The notes under the pieces are model-generated. The model was not told where the DNA came from, ran no database searches, and worked only from the letters and a program-made list of their open reading frames with translations. Source: Triglochin maritima (lineage: Eukaryota; Streptophyta; Magnoliopsida; Alismatales; Juncaginaceae). Taken from it: a DNA stretch of 64,000 nucleotides. This document shows positions 54,570 to 64,000 of this stretch, piece after piece. Numbering within the stretch: the first letter of the stretch is position 1; each line of letters starts with the position of its first letter. The stretch spans positions 26,309,741 to 26,373,740 of the forward strand of contig OY821782.1 in the NCBI GenBank assembly GCA_963682175.1, in the 5' to 3' direction. Both the position numbers and the translations under genes were made by a program.

Positions 54570-54973
54570 TCCTACAACGTCGGCCTCATAACATAACCGA
54601 CGTTGTAGGATATTTCTCTTATTTTTTTATTTTTTATTAAAGAACCTACCACGTCGGTCGTCAATACCACCGACGTTGTAGGGTATTTCTGTTTTTTTAT
54701 TATTAAAGAGCCGACCACGTCGGTTGTATAAAAGAACCGACGTTATAGGGTCAGTATTACCACGTCGACTTTATAAGAAAGCTGACGTTATAGAGGGTCC
54801 ATTTGTACATCCTTTACCACGTTATAGAGGGTCCTACCACGTCGGCATCACAACCGACGTGAAAGTGTACCCCTTTATAACGTATCCTGCGTACCACGTT
54901 GATCATGCAAGGCGGTCAACCCGACGTTGTACCCCCTTAATATCCGACGTTGTAACCTTTTTTTGCAGCAGTG
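54570..54973 (+). repeat. Right subterminal repeats and terminus of the CACTA element
   Basis: Alternating CCACGTCGG and CCGACGTTGTAGG motifs at short spacing, ending CCGACGTTGTAACCTTTTTT and GCAGCAGTG at 54973. Together with the left end they form the typical transposase-binding landscape. Directly downstream, ATA and the duplicated flanking unit follow. Confidence 0.88.
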
Positions 54974-54999
54974 ATACTAGGAATTTAACAACCTTATGG

Positions 55000-55505
55000 T
55001 TCCAAAAAACTATCAATAGACATAAGAAAAGAGATTCGTACGACTAGTTTATATCTCATTTAATTTGAACTGGAGTGAGATTGTATTTATATTTATTCTC
55101 CTCTTCATAGATGATAAGCAATTTCCCCTTCAATGCGTTTAGGTACAGTGTTCTTTTCTTATCAACAGAAGAGTTGAGCCTAGCATTACTTAGGCACGAT
55201 TTGATCTTCACTAAACCCTTAGATGAATAACATGTGCAACTGGTGTTTGTGGGTTGTCTTGAAGGATTATACCCAGGGAGGAAGAATTGCACTTTTTAAG
55301 CTTTGATTTCCTAGTTGTTATGGCTTCATTGTATTCTTCCGATTGAGATTGAAGTAGGTTCAACTTTAAAGATCACAAACCTTCCATTACTTTCAGTGAA
55401 AGTTAATGAGATTGGAACGATTCCTCTCCAAAGAAAGCACAGAACTCCATTGTTTCTTATTGACGTCGTTTTATGTTCCTTCTTCATATTGTACCATAAC
55501 GGACC
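55000..55505 (+). pseudogene. Possible F-box-associated-like pseudogene, copy 2
   Basis: Nucleotide similarity to 24860-25430 is clear from TTTAACAACCTTATGG through GAGTGAGATTGTA to AAGCTTTGATT. The reading CLWVVLKDYTQG is parallel to copy 1. Stops and frame changes interrupt it. The protein family remains a weak guess; the paired copies mean the CACTA element inserted at a boundary in a duplicated segment. Confidence 0.3.
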
Positions 55506-56170
55506 CTAAGGTAAATCCATGTGTGCAAATGAGTAACTTCGTGAAATTTGGATTAACTTTTAAAAATAAGTTTGATAATTGAGTATTATTCAATATTATT
55601 CGCATTATTTGTTATCATGCGTTACATTGTGGGTGGCTTGTCCGATGAATTGTATACATTTCGCAAGGTGATGATTAATCATCTTTTTGGACCATGATTG
55701 TTCTTGAGGTAAATCACAGTGTGAGATTGGGTAACTTTGAGCAATTAGACAGTATATTTTAATTTTGGTCAACCATGCAATTAACAAGTATACAAATGGT
55801 AACTTCTGGAAATGTTCAATATTTTTTGACAAAAAATGTTATATTATATGAGGAATATTCATTATTATCCATACAATCTGATATCGTGGCATACCTTGTT
55901 GAAAATGTTTTTGATGTCCTCTACCAGTTCAACATGGGCATGGTTAGTCATTAATTTGGAGCATGATGGATGCTAGGGTAAATTAAATCGATAGAATAGG
56001 TAAGTTTGAGTAACATCTAAAAATAATTAATATATTTTGACAAAAATATGTTTGAGTATTTGAGCAATATCCAATATTATGCACATAATCAGATATCGTG
56101 GCATACGTTGTGGACGGCTTGGCCGGTGACATCTACTGGTTCATCGAGGGAATGTTTATTCATCAACCAA
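55506..56170. repeat. Degenerate repeat tract right of the CACTA element
   Basis: Three diverged blocks start near 55501, 55689 and 55957 (GGACC/GGAGCATGAT...AGGTAAAT...GGTAACTTTGAG, with TTACATTGTGGGTGGCTTGTC and later GTTGTGGACGGCTTGGCCGG). Spacing is about 190-270 bp. No gene is visible. Confidence 0.5.
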
Positions 56171-56999
56171 ATCTAAAATCATGTACAAACAAACTAAGAG
56201 CATTATCAACTAGAACACTATATTCATATAGTCAATAGCAAATCCAATTTGTTTCAATTAATAAAAAAAGAACTTTAAATAATTAAGTAAAATTTAAACT
56301 CAAACTCGAGCTTTCACTTGCCTTGAGTGTGTTTGGATATCCACCCATCTAGCGTCTGCTAAATTACAAACTCACCCAAGACGCATGGTGGGAGTAACAA
56401 ACAACAACGAAAAAAGTTTGGATAGGAACTATTGCATATGAATTCTAGTTCTTTAAAATTCTTTATATATAAAGAACTCGATATCTCTCTAAACACTAAA
56501 ATTCAAAACTCATTCGCCCTACATGTCACGACTTGGTGAAAACTTGTCTAGTTTGAGATTTTTTTTTTGGTAGGTTTTGTTTGAGTTTTTTATTATAAAA
56601 ATCTCCACCAGTTAATTCATATTTCATAGTTGGATGCATTCACAAATGACGTCGGAACGCAAAACACAAGACAAGCACAAGTCCTAAAAAAAATCTCATC
56701 ATACATGAAAATCACGCGAGGAAAGGAAGTTCCAAACTTTTGACTTTCTCAACCCACAGGGTCAACACAAAGCCAACCCACCGCCTGACGCACGCCAAAT
56801 CCCCCACCGTCCCCTGATGACTCCAAGACCCCATCTTAACCGTCCAATCGAAGTCACAAAATCCACAGACGCCGTTTTCTTTTGGCTCAAGAAACAAGAC
56901 AAAACAGCACACGAACAAACATCACACCAATCCTCCACAATAGACGTGGCAAAATCAAAACCGTTGGAGTAAACACATCAACGGTTAAGATATATCTCT
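56171..56999 (+). promoter_or_regulatory. Upstream region of the RCD1-like gene
   Basis: About 0.8 kb between the repeat tract and the first exon. It is AT-rich to about 56650 and then richer in C (CAACCCACAGGGTCAACACA, CCCCCACCGTCCCCTGATGA). No clear TATA near the first exon was found. The transcription start is not fixed by the sequence alone. Confidence 0.5.
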
Positions 57000-57247
57000 T
57001 CGTCTCGTTTTCGTGCCGGGTTACGAAAGCTCGAGCCCTAATTAAGTACGAAACTTCTTCTTGCGACGCTTCGCTCGTCTCTCCTCTCTCTCTCTCTCTC
57101 TCGCTCTCTTTTGGGGAAAAAAGGAAAAGAAAAAAAGCTTTTTGAGATCGGAATCGAGAGGAAAAGAGTCGGAGTTGGACGGATCGAGCCCTTCTCGCCG
57201 CTGCATGAGGAGATGATCACTACTTTTATCGTTCCAATCTGTTCCAG
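57000..57247 (+). other. 5' UTR exon of the RCD1-like gene
   Basis: CT-rich leader (a CT microsatellite near 57080-57110), GAAAAG-rich part and CTTCTCGCCGCTGC, ending GTTCCAG|GTAAAATC at 57247, a good splice donor. The upstream limit is approximate. A short ATG frame begins here near 57204 but is not shared with the coding exons. Confidence 0.65.
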
Positions 57248-59004
57248 GTAAAATCTCGGGGCCGAATCCGCGTCGATTCGGTTCGGGAGCGTTTGTAGAT
57301 TCTGTGGGTTTTGGTTCGGAGGGAGTTTGGGGGCCTAGATTGGTTCGATTCGTGTTTGACCTGTTTGGATGGGAAATTTAAAGTGATTTTGGCGTTTCTG
57401 TTGATTATTGGATGCTCTATTTTTTATTGTTGTTGGATGATAATATATGCACTTTGGTTTGTTTATTCAACGTTCGATTGGTGTTTATTTTGTTAGTTAA
57501 TTTAAGGCCATATGTTCAGGTGAACAAACTGTGATACGCTTTGTGTGCGGTGATTTTCTGTGATGCTCGCATATGGGAAGTTTTTGAATTTCTACCCTTG
57601 TAGTGTATCCCTTGTGTACACGTCTTATGCTTGTACTCATATGTCAGACTACATGCTATGGTATCATGTCTCGGTCGTGTTCTTATGTCAAGGATGCTAT
57701 ACACGAACACGATATGACGGCATAATATCAAATTGTGTCTGTTATCTGTTACACGACAAGTACAAGGAACTTGACAAGGTTTTACACATACATGAATTTC
57801 CTTGTGGTGTTATTGTTCATGTAAACTTTTGCCTCAAATCTAATTGGAGTTGGTTTTAAGATACAGATTTAGTCGTAACATGTGTCAAGACACAGACCAT
57901 GTGTCTAAAGATGTTCTCTCTGATAGAAAAGTATCAGCCTAAGAACTTGAGACAATCATAGTTTGACACTTTGCATGGTAAAAATTAAATTGATTGGTTG
58001 ACCTCGAAAATTGACCGAGATAAGAGATGGGTAAGATGATGGAGCAAAGTATACATGTCTCAATTAGTAAATTAGGCTGTATATATATCTAGCCTTTTTT
58101 GTAAGGGTTATATCCCTAAGCCTCTTAAACTTGTAGAAAAATGAATCACACAACAGTCTAGATATTCATAAGATAATGTTTTGTGAACCAACACATCTAA
58201 TGTTGATTGACTTGATCAGTGCATGACACATTTTCATTGACACTCTTAAGTTTTAGTGGTTTTCCTTCAGTGTGTATCATGATGTAGAGATGTTCCATGT
58301 ATTCAACATTCAATAGATTGTTTAGCCTACCCCAACTAGTTTGGAATTAAACACTTTGTTGTTGTTGTTGAATAAAAAAGAAACATAATGACCCTCTTGT
58401 AGAGTTTTATGGTTTTATCTACATCTAACTTTGTGCTACTTTGCAAGTTGCTAATCATGATTTTTTTTGCTTAGTTTTGAGGTTTAGGCAAATGAAAGTG
58501 TGATTCTTTTCCTTTTTTCAGGAGTTCGGCGTTACGTAATTTTTTTGTAGTAATTTTCGGAACTGTAGCATGATATTCTTACATTTCTTGTGTTTTTTCT
58601 ACTTGTCCTTTCTTAACGATGTGATTATCCATTTGATGTGATTTGTAATTGGTTTTACCGTAACGGCATATGAAACCACTGCGTTTGGCTCATCCTGCAT
58701 TTTTGAAATGGTTGTAGAAAACAAATCTCTTTTGTATTATGTTCTGACATTTGTATTTTATTTACTGTATAAGTTGTTTCTTGGTTTATACTTTATAGGA
58801 TTATTTTAACTTATGAATTGGAAATTCCTGAAATTTGATTTAGATCATATAAACATGGCCTTCCCTTTTATTATTTGTTTGTATCAACTCCAGCGGAAAT
58901 ATACTTTTCAAGACAGAATGTTCTAATGTTTGTGAGTTTTATGGTTTGTCTTCTGTCAAACATTGAGTGTCAGTGTCCAATACTTACGGAGATTATTTTT
59001 TCAG
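57248..59004 (+). other. Long 5' UTR intron of the RCD1-like gene
   Basis: About 1.76 kb between the donor GTAAAATC at 57248 and the acceptor TTATTTTTTCAG at 59004. T-rich throughout, no conserved protein. Near 58323-58370 it contains a SINE-tail-like piece. Long 5' UTR introns often raise expression in plants; here that is inference. Confidence 0.6.
58320..58375 (+). repeat. Possible TS-type SINE 3' tail
   Basis: GCCTACCCCAACTAGTTTGG, ATTAAACACTTTG and then TTG repeats (TTGTTGTTGTTG) resemble the 3' end of TS-type plant SINEs. The 5' half with Pol III boxes is not recognisable. Confidence 0.45.
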
Positions 59005-59005
59005 G

Positions 59006-59077
59006 ATGAGTCTACTTGTTTTGTTTCTTGGCATGGAATCACTTAACATTAGTAGGACCTACTGTAAGTTTCTGTAA
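59006..59077 (+). CDS. Upstream open reading frame of 23 codons before the RCD1-like start
   Basis: If the acceptor at 59004 is used, the second exon begins one base before ATG, and a frame MSLLVLFLGMESLNISRTYC... runs to TAA at 59075-59077, 74 bp before the main ATG at 59152. It is hydrophobic at the start. It could limit translation of the main frame. There is no independent evidence that it is translated. Confidence 0.4.
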   Translation: MSLLVLFLGMESLNISRTYCKFL

Positions 59078-59151
59078 ATAACCAGGCTTTGTGGAGACAA
59101 GACTCTTGCAAAGAACTATACACGGCATACAATTTTTTTTTCTGAATAAGA

Positions 59152-62100
59152 ATGGAATCGGTAAACGTGAAGGTGTTGGATAATTTTGGAATGATTGGGG
59201 ACGGTGCAACGAAGTATAGGGTAAACCCTGATGCCCTTAATTGCGCTGATTCTGTGCAGCCAGCAGGCTTACAAATAGTTACTAGGTACCATCCTTCAAG
59301 TGGGTGTTGCATGAAGAATAACTTCAGATCACAATATCTCCCAGAGTTAGTTCTGAAGAACTATGCAATGTTCATGAAAAGTGGTGTACCACAGCGGTTT
59401 CTATTTCATGATAGTGGTGAATGGAAAGATTACCCTTTTGATATTGTGAGTCTTGTGCGGGAAGATTTTTTAGAAAGGAAGTCTATGGTGCAAGTTATGG
59501 CTCAAAATCACAAGCTATTGTTGGACTTTGTTCACATGGTTGAGATAGATGCTGAAACAGGCATGCAAAAGCCTCTTGGATGGATTGATGAAAATGGCAT
59601 TTGTGCTTTTCCTGAAATTAAATTTCACTTTTATGAATCACATTTTCATAGTGACTCCACAATAGCTGAAGAGGAAGTCCATATGACCTGTGAGCCTAAT
59701 GGTAGCCGTGAACAGATAGTGAAGCATGAAACTCCAGGTGCTCCTACTGAAAGTAGTTCATCAGCAGCAAACTCCATAGTGAAGCAAGTCAAGAATGAGC
59801 AGGTACGTGCTGAAAACTCTGAAGAATATGGCTCAGATGGGGAAAGTAAATTGCACAATGCCTTGCTATCACAGCATCTCCCTTATGAAAATTTGCAAGG
59901 GGAAATTTCTGTTTGTGTAAGAGCTGAAAATGTTACTCATGATGCTCTTGGAAAGATTTCAATGTGTGATAAACAGGAACAGGTCTTTACCACTGTGCAG
60001 CAGTTGTTGCTTCTAGGTCTGATATCAATTATAAATGCAGAAGATATAAATGGAATTTTTCATATCCAGCCAACCAGTTGTTTATGGGGTGCACGTTTGT
60101 CACGTTTCAAAGAGCAAGTTGAGATTACTACGAGTCTTCGTGGGTTTGCAAATGTTCGATATTGCTGGTTGGCTTCCTCCCGAGTCAGTGCTGGAAACAC
60201 CTTCCTGCATGGACTTGGAAATGCAAAAGAACCAATTTACAAGACTATGTATGGGACTGGCATTCACCTTGCACCTCCATCTCGCTCAGATATCAGGTTT
60301 ACATTTTTGTGCTTGTAATTTTTATTGTGGTTACTGTTTCTTTGCTACTTGTTTGGTCTTTTTGTGGGTTATTTTTTATTATTTTTGCAGTCTTGTAATG
60401 TGCTTTCTCCCTATTACATTGTTACAGTGCGAGTTGTTCTGATGTTGACGAAAATGGTGTGATGTATATGGTCTTATGTCGCGTAATATTGGGAAATTTG
60501 GAAGTAGTTCACAGTGGATCTAACCAGTATCAACCTAGTAGTGAACTCTATGATAATGGCACAGATAATTTACAGAATCCTAGCAATTACACAGTATGGC
60601 AAAACTATGCAGACACTCATATTCTACCAGAATACATTGTGAGTTTTAGAGTGCCGTCTAAAACAAAAGGTGATCTTTTTGGAACTTTTGATCTATAATG
60701 AAAAACGTTATTTTATTTTGTGATCTGATTATGAACATAAAATGCTTGTTGCTTCTGAATATTCATGCAGAGTGTTTCATTAGGAAAGAAAAGGTAAACG
60801 ATGTTTCCTGGAGGGCTTTTTCTAATTGTAGCCAGGTAAGGAGGTGTTGCCTGTATTTTTGGGGCTTGTGTTTTTATGTTTTCTTTTCTTTATTGTCGAC
60901 CAATGATATTCTATGTCAGTTTATGAATGCTGTACAATATTGAATTGGCATCCAAAAAGTAATATATATATTTAGTTTTGCAAAGATTTGTGGTTCCACT
61001 AAGCAGTTGTATTTATGATGTTGTGTGAAAAATTACAAGAATTAAGTTATTGATAAAGCCCAATTGTTTTTGTTGTTAAATATAAATTAACTGTTTCCTT
61101 CGTTTTCAGGATAACAGACAAACTCATTTTTCAGGAAGACAGTCTATGAAAAAAGTTCGTTCCATTCCTGCAACTGCAAAGATGTTTTCTTCTTGTATGC
61201 CTTTCTCAATGTTGTTTGCTGCTCTCTCGACTAAAATTTCTACCAAAGATTTGGATCGTGTTCATATCCATTTTGAAGAGTTTAAGGTTCCCCTTTGTCA
61301 ATGAAAATTTATTTTATATGAGAATTTTTGTGTATATGCTCTAATCTACTGTGTTATTCACTGTGAAATAGAGGAAAAAGATGAGCCGTATTGACTTCAT
61401 AAAAAAATTAAGGGATATAATTGGGGATAAGTTGCTGGTATCTACCGTATTGCATCTCCAGAATAAGGTCAGTTACATGTGCATTTTCTTTTTATTTGAT
61501 TTGATTATTGCACTCATGTACTACTGGCAAATTATACTGCATTTTTTATAGAAAAGATTTTGTTTGTGCTGCTGTTAATCTGCACGATAGGTGTTACTTA
61601 GTACCAAACCATAGGCAAACTCCGAGTTTTATGCTATGTTCATTCACTTCATTGAATGACGATTAATCTGCACGATAGGTGTTACTTAGTACCAAACCAT
61701 AGGCAAACTCCGAGTTTTATGCTATGTTCATTCACTTCATTGAATGACGGTTTTTCTGTCCAAGAAATAAGAATAAAATTATGGAAGTATCCTTTTTCCT
61801 TTTAAATGTAAATTCACTTATAAGTTTTATTGCTGCTCCTTATTGGTCATATATAATGCCTTCTCGACTTACAAAATGTCAATAACACACGTAGTTTCAC
61901 CTGATTGTCTAATATAGTACTGATCGTGCTAAGCATGCACATATTACATTATTATATTATTTGTCGAACAGGTACCTATTTCTAATCTTAGGGCTAACAG
62001 CCATCAGAACAAAGCAAATTAACATCAATGGTTCAAATTTGTATCACGTCTGGAAAAATATGTTGCTCTACCTAATAGTGTCTTTCTATCCATTTATGAG

Positions 62101-62792
62101 GCCGACATGCCCACTTTAATTATCATGAGTTCAGAACTAGAGGTGCTTATAATATACCAATTGGAAACTACTACACTCCACAAACTATAAAATGCCCACC
62201 TTTTGAACATGGTACATGAAGATCTTTTTGTTCTTGAAAATTCCACGAATGATAATAATAATTTTAATATTCGGAAATGATAATTGTTTATGGCATTATG
62301 TAATGATAAAAAATTGTATCATTGTAATTGAACTTGTTCTATCAGTCATGTTTATTTAGTTTATTAGTCCTGACAGGTATGCAGCTGATCAATTTCAAAT
62401 TTTTTTGTTGTATTTTAAGCTCTATATGTGCTTGTATCGTTACATGATTATAGTATATTGACCTAGTAGTTTTATCTTAATAACAAATAGTGTATTAACC
62501 AAGACTTGTTGTGTTCATACTTTTGTGAATGATTATGTTATACATAAGTAGCTCATTTTTTACCATGTAATTTTCTAGTTAGTAGCAGTGTAGCGCTGAA
62601 GCTGCTGTGAAATACCATTTTGTTATAAATATTTAGTGTGTAAGTCTTATATTTCACACGATTGTTTCTGGAAGTAATCCTGCTTCTCTCCATTTGCAGC
62701 TGCCACGGTCGATGGGGTCCATCAGACACGAATCACCAACATCGTTGCAGAAAGCTTCCAAGTCGAAAGGTGATTTTCCGATACAACCATGA
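59152..62792 (+). CDS. RCD1: RCD1/SRO-type inactive PARP-like protein, 605 aa
   Basis: Exons: 59152-60296, 60428-60669, 60771-60835, 61110-61286, 61372-61467, 62700-62792; all junctions are GT-AG and keep frame, total 1818 nt. Domains: WWE at about residues 68-157 (MKSGVPQRFLFHDSGEWKDY, PLGWIDENGICAFP); an acidic, serine-rich linker; a PARP-like fold at about 270-465 (FKEQVEITTSLRGFANVRYC, KTMYGTGIHLAPPS, DVDENGVMYMVLCRVILGN, THILPEYIVSFRV); RST at about 500-575 (CMPFSMLFAALSTKISTKDL, SRIDFIKKLRDIIGD). Known RCD1 is 589 aa. The family acts in the nucleus: RST binds transcription factors such as DREB2A and NAC proteins, and the PARP fold is regarded as catalytically inactive. It governs oxidative-stress and cell-death responses. 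It could equally be SRO1, a close paralogue. No lesion seen. Confidence 0.9.
61575..61749 (+). repeat. Perfect 88 bp tandem duplication in the last intron
   Basis: TTAATCTGCACGATAGGTG starts at 61575 and again at 61663; the two copies of about 88 bp look identical. They lie inside the last intron (61468-62699), away from splice sites. Confidence 0.9.
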
Positions 62793-63860
62793 ATCTGGAT
62801 CCTGGATCTCTTATTGATGTGGCGTTATGTATGCTGGGGTCTTATGGCTGTTATGGATTATATACTTATGGAAACTACCAATCTACCATTACTTTCATCC
62901 AATACTTGAGTTCGGCAATTCGGAGTCTTAAATCTTTGTTTTCGATTGATGTTTAAACTTCTGTTTCTTGTATTGCCACACGATTAATGGATCTGTTTTA
63001 GCATCTAACCCGTTTCGTAGTTGACTAATTTTCACCTGATCAGTTGAGTTCGCGAAAGTGGTATTTTGAATATTATTCTAGTTTATCTTTAGAATTTATG
63101 GATAACAAAGAGAGAGAAGTGTTAGTTTTTGGATGATACTCACCAAGAGTAAGACCTTGTTTTCCATCATTGGTGAAGAGGTAGTCTTCTTTCACGTGTG
63201 TTGTTTGTCGGGGGTTACGCATTTTCCTTGATTTATCTGTTCTACTATACAGAGATGCAACTTCTTTTGCTGGAATTTGATTTCTGGTATGGGATATTTC
63301 AAGTCAATAGAACTAAAACTATGAGATGATTCTGGTGTCAAACTTTTTTGGGGTCGAAAGCTATTTTAATCATACATCTTCGCAAATGGTGGCCACCACT
63401 ACAGAAAGTTTCTGTTTTTCTTTTAGATGAAAAGGCCAATCAAGGAACAAAACGAACCGAAGTGGCCAATCAAGGGAAAGATTTCATATATGATTCTGAT
63501 AAATCTCTTGGCTAAACAACTTTTTAATCCCAACCTTGAATTTAACTCATTTATGAAGAGGAGAGAGAACTACATTTAAAAAGGGTTGACATCAAATACT
63601 CTTGTTGACATTTCAAAATTTGAAGTTTGAATATAAAATTCAAGCTGCAAATTTTATTTTATATCACAATATAAATATAGACATTGAAAATCGCAATATA
63701 AATATATCAAATATCAAAATATCAACTACTGGGATCGATTACAAGTTCTATCACTTCATTTTAAATAAAGATATTTAAATTTTATAATTTTTGATGTGCA
63801 TACTAACATTCTGTTATAAAATAAATCTACAATTTAGATTTTTAATTTGTATCCTAAAAT
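62793..63860 (+). other. 3' UTR and downstream region of the RCD1-like gene
   Basis: After the stop at 62790-62792 follow GT- and T-rich sequence and, near 62935-63010, likely 3' UTR end signals without a clear AATAAA. From about 63400 the sequence is AT-rich. A small repeat GTGGCCAATCAAGG / AGGCCAATCAAGG is near 63430-63475. No further gene is visible. Confidence 0.55.
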
Positions 63861-64000
63861 TTATATACGGTCGAACGGAGAAACAGACCAGGGAAAAACA
63901 AAATCAACACACCAAACGAACCGGTCGAACGAACACAATATTTCGGTCGACCAATGGAGACAATTCTAAAACCTGACTTGCAGCACAGTAATCCGATTGA
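63861..64000. repeat. Start of a repeat with GGTCGA motifs
   Basis: ACGGTCGAACGGAG, ACCGGTCGAACGAAC and TTTCGGTCGACCAATGG lie in 80 bp. They resemble the GGTCGACC clusters of copia 1 LTRs and the MITE. The element runs past the window end, so its class is open. Confidence 0.4.

Larger units (their letters stand above)
26263..54973 (+). mobile_element. Large CACTA (En/Spm-type) transposon with nested insertions
   Basis: Ends are CACTGCTGGAAAG (26263) and, inverted, CACTGCTGCAAAAA (54973). The 3 bp duplication ATA flanks both (26260-26262, 54974-54976), as expected for CACTA transposase. ACGTCGG-type subterminal repeats lie inside each end. Two genes point rightwards: a Ptta/En/Spm plus Ulp1-like gene and TNP2. 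The total is 28.7 kb, of which copia 1 alone contributes 11.4 kb and Harbinger about 4 kb. Both genes are broken, so it could move only with help. The outer flanks are halves of one diverged repeat unit. Confidence 0.93.

Noticed and set aside
57038..57220. Minus-strand frame with Arg-Glu repeats
   Set aside because: It comes from the CT microsatellite in the 5' UTR exon.
60050..60442. 130-codon plus-strand frame inside the RCD1-like gene
   Set aside because: It overlaps the first coding exon in another frame and runs across the intron.

Overview
The window is nuclear DNA from a flowering plant, probably a eudicot. It holds one apparently intact host gene, an RCD1/SRO-type gene at about 57.0-62.8 kb. 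Nearly everything else is transposable-element DNA, mostly nested insertions whose boundaries can be fixed from target-site duplications (TSDs), terminal motifs and primer-binding sites. I could not assign a species.

1-20.6 kb is a nest of LTR retrotransposons. A copia gag remnant (copia 3, from 20,340) was hit by copia 2 (right LTR 19,917-20,339, minus strand). Copia 2 was then hit by gypsy A (3' LTR 5,599-7,220, plus strand; 5' end outside the window) and by solo LTR B (from 7,406 to 15,272). Gypsy A received a solo copia-type LTR (1,724-3,887, TSD ATAAC). Solo LTR B received gypsy C (7,829-15,212, TSD GTAGG), a young element with an intact 837-codon gag-protease gene, near-identical 1,230 bp LTRs, a tRNA-Asp primer site and no pol gene. 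The broken gag-protease frame of gypsy A runs into about 68 codons that match chloroplast psaA.

20.8-26.3 kb holds LTRs of the gypsy family (one in inverted partial form, one probably solo), a degenerate tandem-repeat tract and a weak F-box-associated-like pseudogene. From 26,263 to 54,973 lies one large CACTA-type DNA transposon (ends CACTG/CAGTG, TSD ATA). It carries two decayed genes on the plus strand: a Ptta/En/Spm-type gene with an Ulp1 (C48) peptidase-like end (28.6-31.5 kb) and the TNP2 transposase (51.2-54.3 kb). The leader region of each gene is tandemly amplified, and a palindrome array lies between them. Inside the CACTA element are a hAT-type MITE (32,163-32,663, TSD TGAGTTAC), an insertion with a GRF zinc-finger gene fragment, a PIF/Harbinger element (about 34.4-38.5 kb) and a complete copia element (copia 1, 39,679-51,036, TSD CTTAT). 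One LTR of copia 1 contains a solo gypsy LTR (47,653-49,220, TSD CTGCG).

55.0-56.2 kb repeats the tract that lies left of the CACTA element, so the CACTA element sits in an older duplicated segment. From 57 kb the host gene starts with a CT-rich 5' UTR exon and a roughly 1.76 kb 5' UTR intron. Six coding exons encode 605 residues with WWE, PARP-like and RST domains, which marks a stress-signalling hub protein. The last 140 bases start another repeat carrying GGTCGA-type motifs.

The points most worth a second look are the psaA piece joined to the retroelement gag frame, an exact snRNA-gene upstream element (RTCCCACATCG) about four helical turns before the TATA box in three gypsy LTRs, hairpins at a fixed place in those LTRs whose sequence differs between copies, and the amplified leader exons of both CACTA genes.
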